From Agroathelia rolfsii (Eukaryota > Basidiomycota > Agaricomycetes > Amylocorticiales > Amylocorticiaceae): a DNA stretch of 64,000 nucleotides. The notes under the pieces were generated by a model, which worked only from the letters and a program-made list of their open reading frames with translations, made no database searches and had not been told where the DNA came from. How positions within the stretch are numbered: the stretch's first letter is position 1; the number at the start of each line of letters is the position of its first letter. Position numbers and translations under genes: made by a program. Shown here one piece after another: positions 60,557 to 64,000 of the stretch. The stretch is from positions 3,782,001 through 3,846,000 of the forward strand of contig JABRWF010000003.1 of the NCBI GenBank assembly GCA_018343915.1. The letters run 5' to 3'.

Positions 60557-62169
60557 TTACTCTAGAGTAGATGCTATTAAAGATGAATTGACAACAAGTT
60601 CTTCGGTTGTATCTTTGTTTGGTTGCACAAATATGAAAGGACTCCCATTATGATTCTGAGTCTCCCACCCACCACCTTCCCACATGCGAACACGCCAGAG
60701 GGCAATTGCAAGCGCGGCCACATCAGTATTTTGGGATGATGAGCAATCGAAAGTAATCAAGAATGCATGGCTAAACTTTTCTTTGGTGTTGGATATTTTG
60801 GAACCCAGGGTATTGTCCGTTGCACTGGATGATTGGTCACGATATTGGGTTCGCTTATATTCTCGAGCAAGAAGACATTTCAGTGCTTGATGTAAAGCCG
60901 ATCGTTGTTCAGGTGAAGGGAAAAGGCTGACAGCATTGTAAAGCGGCACCTGAGCCAACGAATGTGAGGGAGTGCCGGACTCATTGTGAGGGGGCAATTC
61001 TTCCGAAGTGATGGGATGTAATGTAGATATAGGAAATATCCTCTGCGGCGTAGATAGCATAGACTGTGATGTAGGGGTAGAAGAAGATGCTGGTGAAGGG
61101 CGCGTTTTAGATGAGGTATCACGATTCAAAGGAGGTAAGATTATGACGGCAACCGCATTCGGGAAGGGTATAACTCCCGTTTCCCGTATTTTTTGTAGTT
61201 CCGAACGCGTGAGACGACGCAATATGCCAGGGGGCTCCTTTGACTTCCGCGTAGTAATGAGCTCCAACTCCTGTAAAACACGCACGCGTAACAGATGGCC
61301 TATTTGCTCGGCAACCCGAGGGTGAATGGTAAGATTGGGAGCTCGTGAGCGGTATTCCCCTAGATTTCAGCTGGGAGTTTAATCCCAATGATAAGAGCTA
61401 GAATATGTGTCGGAACTTGCCTTTTTCAATTAGTCCCCCGACAGCATCCTTCCAGCAAAGTATATAATATCCTAAACCAGATCTCTGGGGCTTAAAATGC
61501 GGGTGCTCTATTCCATCTGGAACGAAAAACGTCCCAGACCGTTCCGCCGATGTGTGTGGTAAACGAGCGGGAGTCAGGCGGATAAGGAAGTCTTGATGCA
61601 AAGTTAGCTCATTCTAGTTGATAGAAAATAATAGTCTGATCACCTTTAGGTAGGTAGCGATGCGTGACAAAGCACTGCCGCATGGGAGACGACAGCATCC
61701 TTACTGAAGGATTTATATGTCAACTTACTTGACAAGCATAAACACTTGGCATGGACTACATACGGTAGGGGCTTGACTGCCATTCGCGTTCTTGATCTGG
61801 CATTGTGTTAGACTGGGCTACTGGCTCCACCCCAACATTGCGCCTTGGTCGTTGAGGTGGACGCTTGCGAAGTTTGTACAGTCTACTGTTGGTTACAGGA
61901 TCATGTTCGTCCAGGAGAACAGAATGCGTGCGCCCATGAGGAGAAAAAGAAGGTATAGGCAAAGCCTCTTTCAAGTGTGTTTGAGGCGTCAGTTTTCTCG
62001 ATGATGATAGTGCAGTTCTGGGACGAGACCGTGCAGATTGTGTTGGTCTATTGTCCAATGCACGTAACAGTCTGTTGAGAAGACGAGGCATGAAATCATC
62101 CAGAGTTTCGTCAGAGACTCCAGTATGTATGTAACTTGACCTTATTTGGTAATTTTGTGTCGAAAACAT
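60557..62169 (-). CDS. Conserved-looking protein of unknown function
   Basis: 485-aa protein that I do not recognise. The N-terminal part is basic and rich in Arg/Pro/Ser (RLLNRLLRALDNRP, YKLRKRPPQRPRRN), with no clear mitochondrial presequence. The middle has SALSRIATYLKNELTLHQDFLIRLTP, TFFVPDGIEHPHF, LGYYILCWKDAVGGLIEKG and EYRSRAPNLTIHPRVAEQIGHLL. It ends with LTRSELQKIRETGVIPFPNAVAVIILPPLN, a linker, and a C-terminal segment (FSHAFLITFDCSSSQNTDVAALAIALWRVRMWEGGGW). Exons in transcript order: 62169-61764, 61699-61644, 61613-61421, 61359-60557. They sum to 1,458 nt. Intron 3 starts with GC. Exon 2 uses a TAAG acceptor, needed for frame. The sequence holds together as one protein, but its role is unknown. 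Confidence 0.68.
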
Positions 62170-62366
62170 GCATCACTTTGGCTGTCAAATGATATGACTC
62201 TGATTATGCCAGTGAATGTATTGATATTGATATATTGATACTGATCCATATCCATTATCGCTAGTTCGGATATACTGTGACTTTTCTCTGAGATTAAAGA
62301 CTCGGATGTGAGAGACAGGCCCATTCTCACGCGTATTTGGGTCACGTCTACTTGATACTAACTGCC

Positions 62367-63966
62367 ATGGACCTGCTAAACCATACCCTTGCGAGCCCGC
62401 CAATAACAATTGCAGTGATAGGATGTGGTCAGCGTGGCAATGTGAGTGCTACTCGTAGCATACTTATCAATTGTTTAGTTCAGTGTAGGATGAACGTACT
62501 AACATGACATACACAGGCATACTCCAGATATATGCTTCATGAGCCATCAATATGCACAATCGTGGCATGTGCGGAGCCTCGCACGAACACACGTGGCTGG
62601 TTTGCCGAGCAGTATTCCATTGACCCAACTCTAGTTTTCAGCGATTGGAGAGATCTTCTAAAGGCTTCGGCTGAGACGATTGCCACAGTTAGATCTCGTC
62701 TCGCCGACGCCGTTATAGTCGCCGTTCAGGATGCGCTGCACCGGGAGGTTGTCGTCGCATTTGCAGAGCAGGGATATCACATTTTGGGCGAGAAACCTAT
62801 GGCCACTACAATTGAAGACTGTATAAGAATTGAACAAGCCATCTTACGCTCGGGCGTTATTTTTGGTATAGGGCATGGTTCGTGCAATAGCAGCAGTTTG
62901 CCTTGTCACACAAACATGTCCTCCTGAGACTAATACATATAGTTTTGCGTTATTCGCCCTACACCAAAGCCATTACGGAGATCGTACGGGGTAATGTCCT
63001 GGGAAAGTTGGTCAACATACAACATATCGAGCCTGTTGGTTATTACCATTTCGCCCATTCGTATGTTCGTGGCAATTGGGCTTCAGAAGCTAAGAGCTCC
63101 TTTGTGCTCATGACGAAATGCTGCCAGTATGAGCATCTACTTCTTGTATAGTGTTTCCCGCTTACGTGCATGTTGCAGTGATATCGACCTCTTGTGCAAT
63201 TGGATGCTTCCAGCCAAACCCGTCCGTGTTTCTTCCTTTGGTTCTCTGCAGCATTTTCGTCGTTCCGAGAAACCAGAAGAAGCAGGGGATGCTACACGCT
63301 GCCTCGATTGTCCCATCAAGAATGAGTGCGCATATAGCGCCAAGAAGAGTAAGCTTCGCAATTCTTGATCCAGAATTATCCTTATACTTCACGCATATAG
63401 TCTACCTTGATGCTGTCTCTCGGGGACATACCGGCTGGCCTGTCGAAGTAATCGTTGACGACATCGTTCCGACGGTTGAATCCGTCACACAAGCCCTCAA
63501 GACAGGCCCTTACGGTCAATGTGTCTACGAGAGCGACAACGACGTGTGTGATAACCAGGTCGTTAACATTGAGTTCTCCAACGGCGCCACCGTCTCGTTC
63601 ACCATGGTTGCGCAGACAGAACTCATCTGCGAGCGCCAGACACGTCTACATTTTACGCACGGCGAGATTGTGGGTGATATGAACAGCTTCAAGATGACAG
63701 ACTTTGCGACGAATAAGACGAAGCATGTGAACCCGCCCTCCGATGATGGATCGCATCATGGTGGAGGCGATAAGGGTTTGGCCCTCATATTTGTGGATGC
63801 GGTTAGGGAGGGTAAACAAGAAGTGATGGGTACAAATGTGACGGAGGTTTTGGCAAGCCATCTCACGGTATTTGCTGCAGAAAGGAGTCGTGTGGAGGGC
63901 AAGGTCATTAACATCCAGGAGTTCGAGCAAGCAGAAAGGGAGAAGATTGGAAGGATCGATGGTTGA
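62367..63966 (+). CDS. Gfo/Idh/MocA family NAD(P)-dependent oxidoreductase
   Basis: 451-aa dehydrogenase. The Rossmann fold begins near residue 14 (TIAVIGCGQRGNAYSRYM), and the family signature is HILGEKPMATT. The C-terminal domain follows: VLRYSPYTKAITEIVRG, HIEPVGYYHFAHSYVRGNW, DIDLLCNWM and a substrate-domain sheet to the C-terminus. It carries a C-x2-C-x4-C set (CLDCPIKNEC) seen in some members. The substrate, probably a sugar or cyclitol, is not evident. Exons: 62367-62441, 62517-62877, 62943-63126, 63179-63348, 63401-63966. They sum to 1,356 nt. It is divergent from the unknown gene, with about 200 bp between start codons that includes ATTGAT-type short repeats near 62217-62245. Confidence 0.92.
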
Positions 63967-64000
63967 TTATCATCACTAATTGCATTCAGGGTCAGGTTGC

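Noticed and set aside
1..64000. CRISPR arrays, prokaryotic operons, rho-independent terminators
   Set aside because: The window is clearly fungal nuclear DNA with spliceosomal introns throughout. Hairpins seen here are not followed by terminator-type T runs in a meaningful context.

Overview
The window is nuclear DNA of a filamentous basidiomycete, most likely an agaricomycete. Genes are dense on both strands and cut by many short introns, mostly 45-75 bp, with GT-AG or occasionally GC-AG ends and CTRAY-like branch points. The proteins are typical fungal housekeeping proteins. I built spliced models by hand from reading frame, splice signals and family conservation. In every complete model the exon lengths sum to a multiple of three. 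No prokaryotic feature, tRNA, rRNA or clearly intact transposon was seen.

Layout: a giant FMP27/BLTP2-type lipid-transfer gene (+, 0.15-9.6 kb); a DUF2985-like membrane protein (+, 10-12.2 kb); cobalamin-independent methionine synthase MET6 (-, 12.7-15.4 kb); a broken kinase-like gene (-, 15.8-17.2 kb); a xylitol/polyol dehydrogenase (+, 18.0-19.7 kb); a 985-aa coiled-coil membrane protein of unknown function (+, 20.0-23.3 kb); a small MYND-finger protein (+, 24.0-24.7 kb); a 398-aa acidic, probably nuclear protein (+, 25.4-26.9 kb); mitochondrial EF-G2 MEF2 (-, 27.0-29.5 kb); isoprenylcysteine methyltransferase STE14 (+, 29.8-30.9 kb); ribosomal protein RPL9 (-, 31.1-31.8 kb) divergent from the 3'-end factor PCF11 (+, 32.1-34.7 kb); a hairpin-rich intergenic island (34.9-35.9 kb); an NRPS-like A-T-R reductase (+, 36.0-40.0 kb); the PIN-domain ribonuclease SWT1 (+, 40.5-42.4 kb); a small secreted cysteine-containing protein (+, 43.0-43.4 kb); an FTS/AKTIP-type inactive E2 (+, 43.9-45.1 kb); the inositol pyrophosphate kinase VIP1/Asp1 (-, 45.4-49.3 kb) divergent from the copper P-type ATPase CCC2 (+, 49.7-53.7 kb); a bHLH transcription factor (-, 54.1-55.8 kb); the PCNA unloader ELG1/ATAD5 (-, 56.2-59.3 kb); an unrecognised 485-aa protein (-, 60.6-62.2 kb); and a Gfo/Idh/MocA oxidoreductase (+, 62.4-64.0 kb).

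The genes do not form a metabolic cluster. They are mostly core cell functions: lipid transport, methionine synthesis, mitochondrial translation, prenyl-protein methylation, mRNA 3'-end formation and quality control, copper delivery, inositol pyrophosphate signalling and PCNA unloading. The accessory elements are the A-T-R reductase, the small secreted protein, the MYND protein and the kinase relic. The oddities most worth checking are four GC-AG introns, very small exons (9, 14, 17 and 18 bp), the decaying kinase, and the stem-loop-rich region upstream of the reductase.
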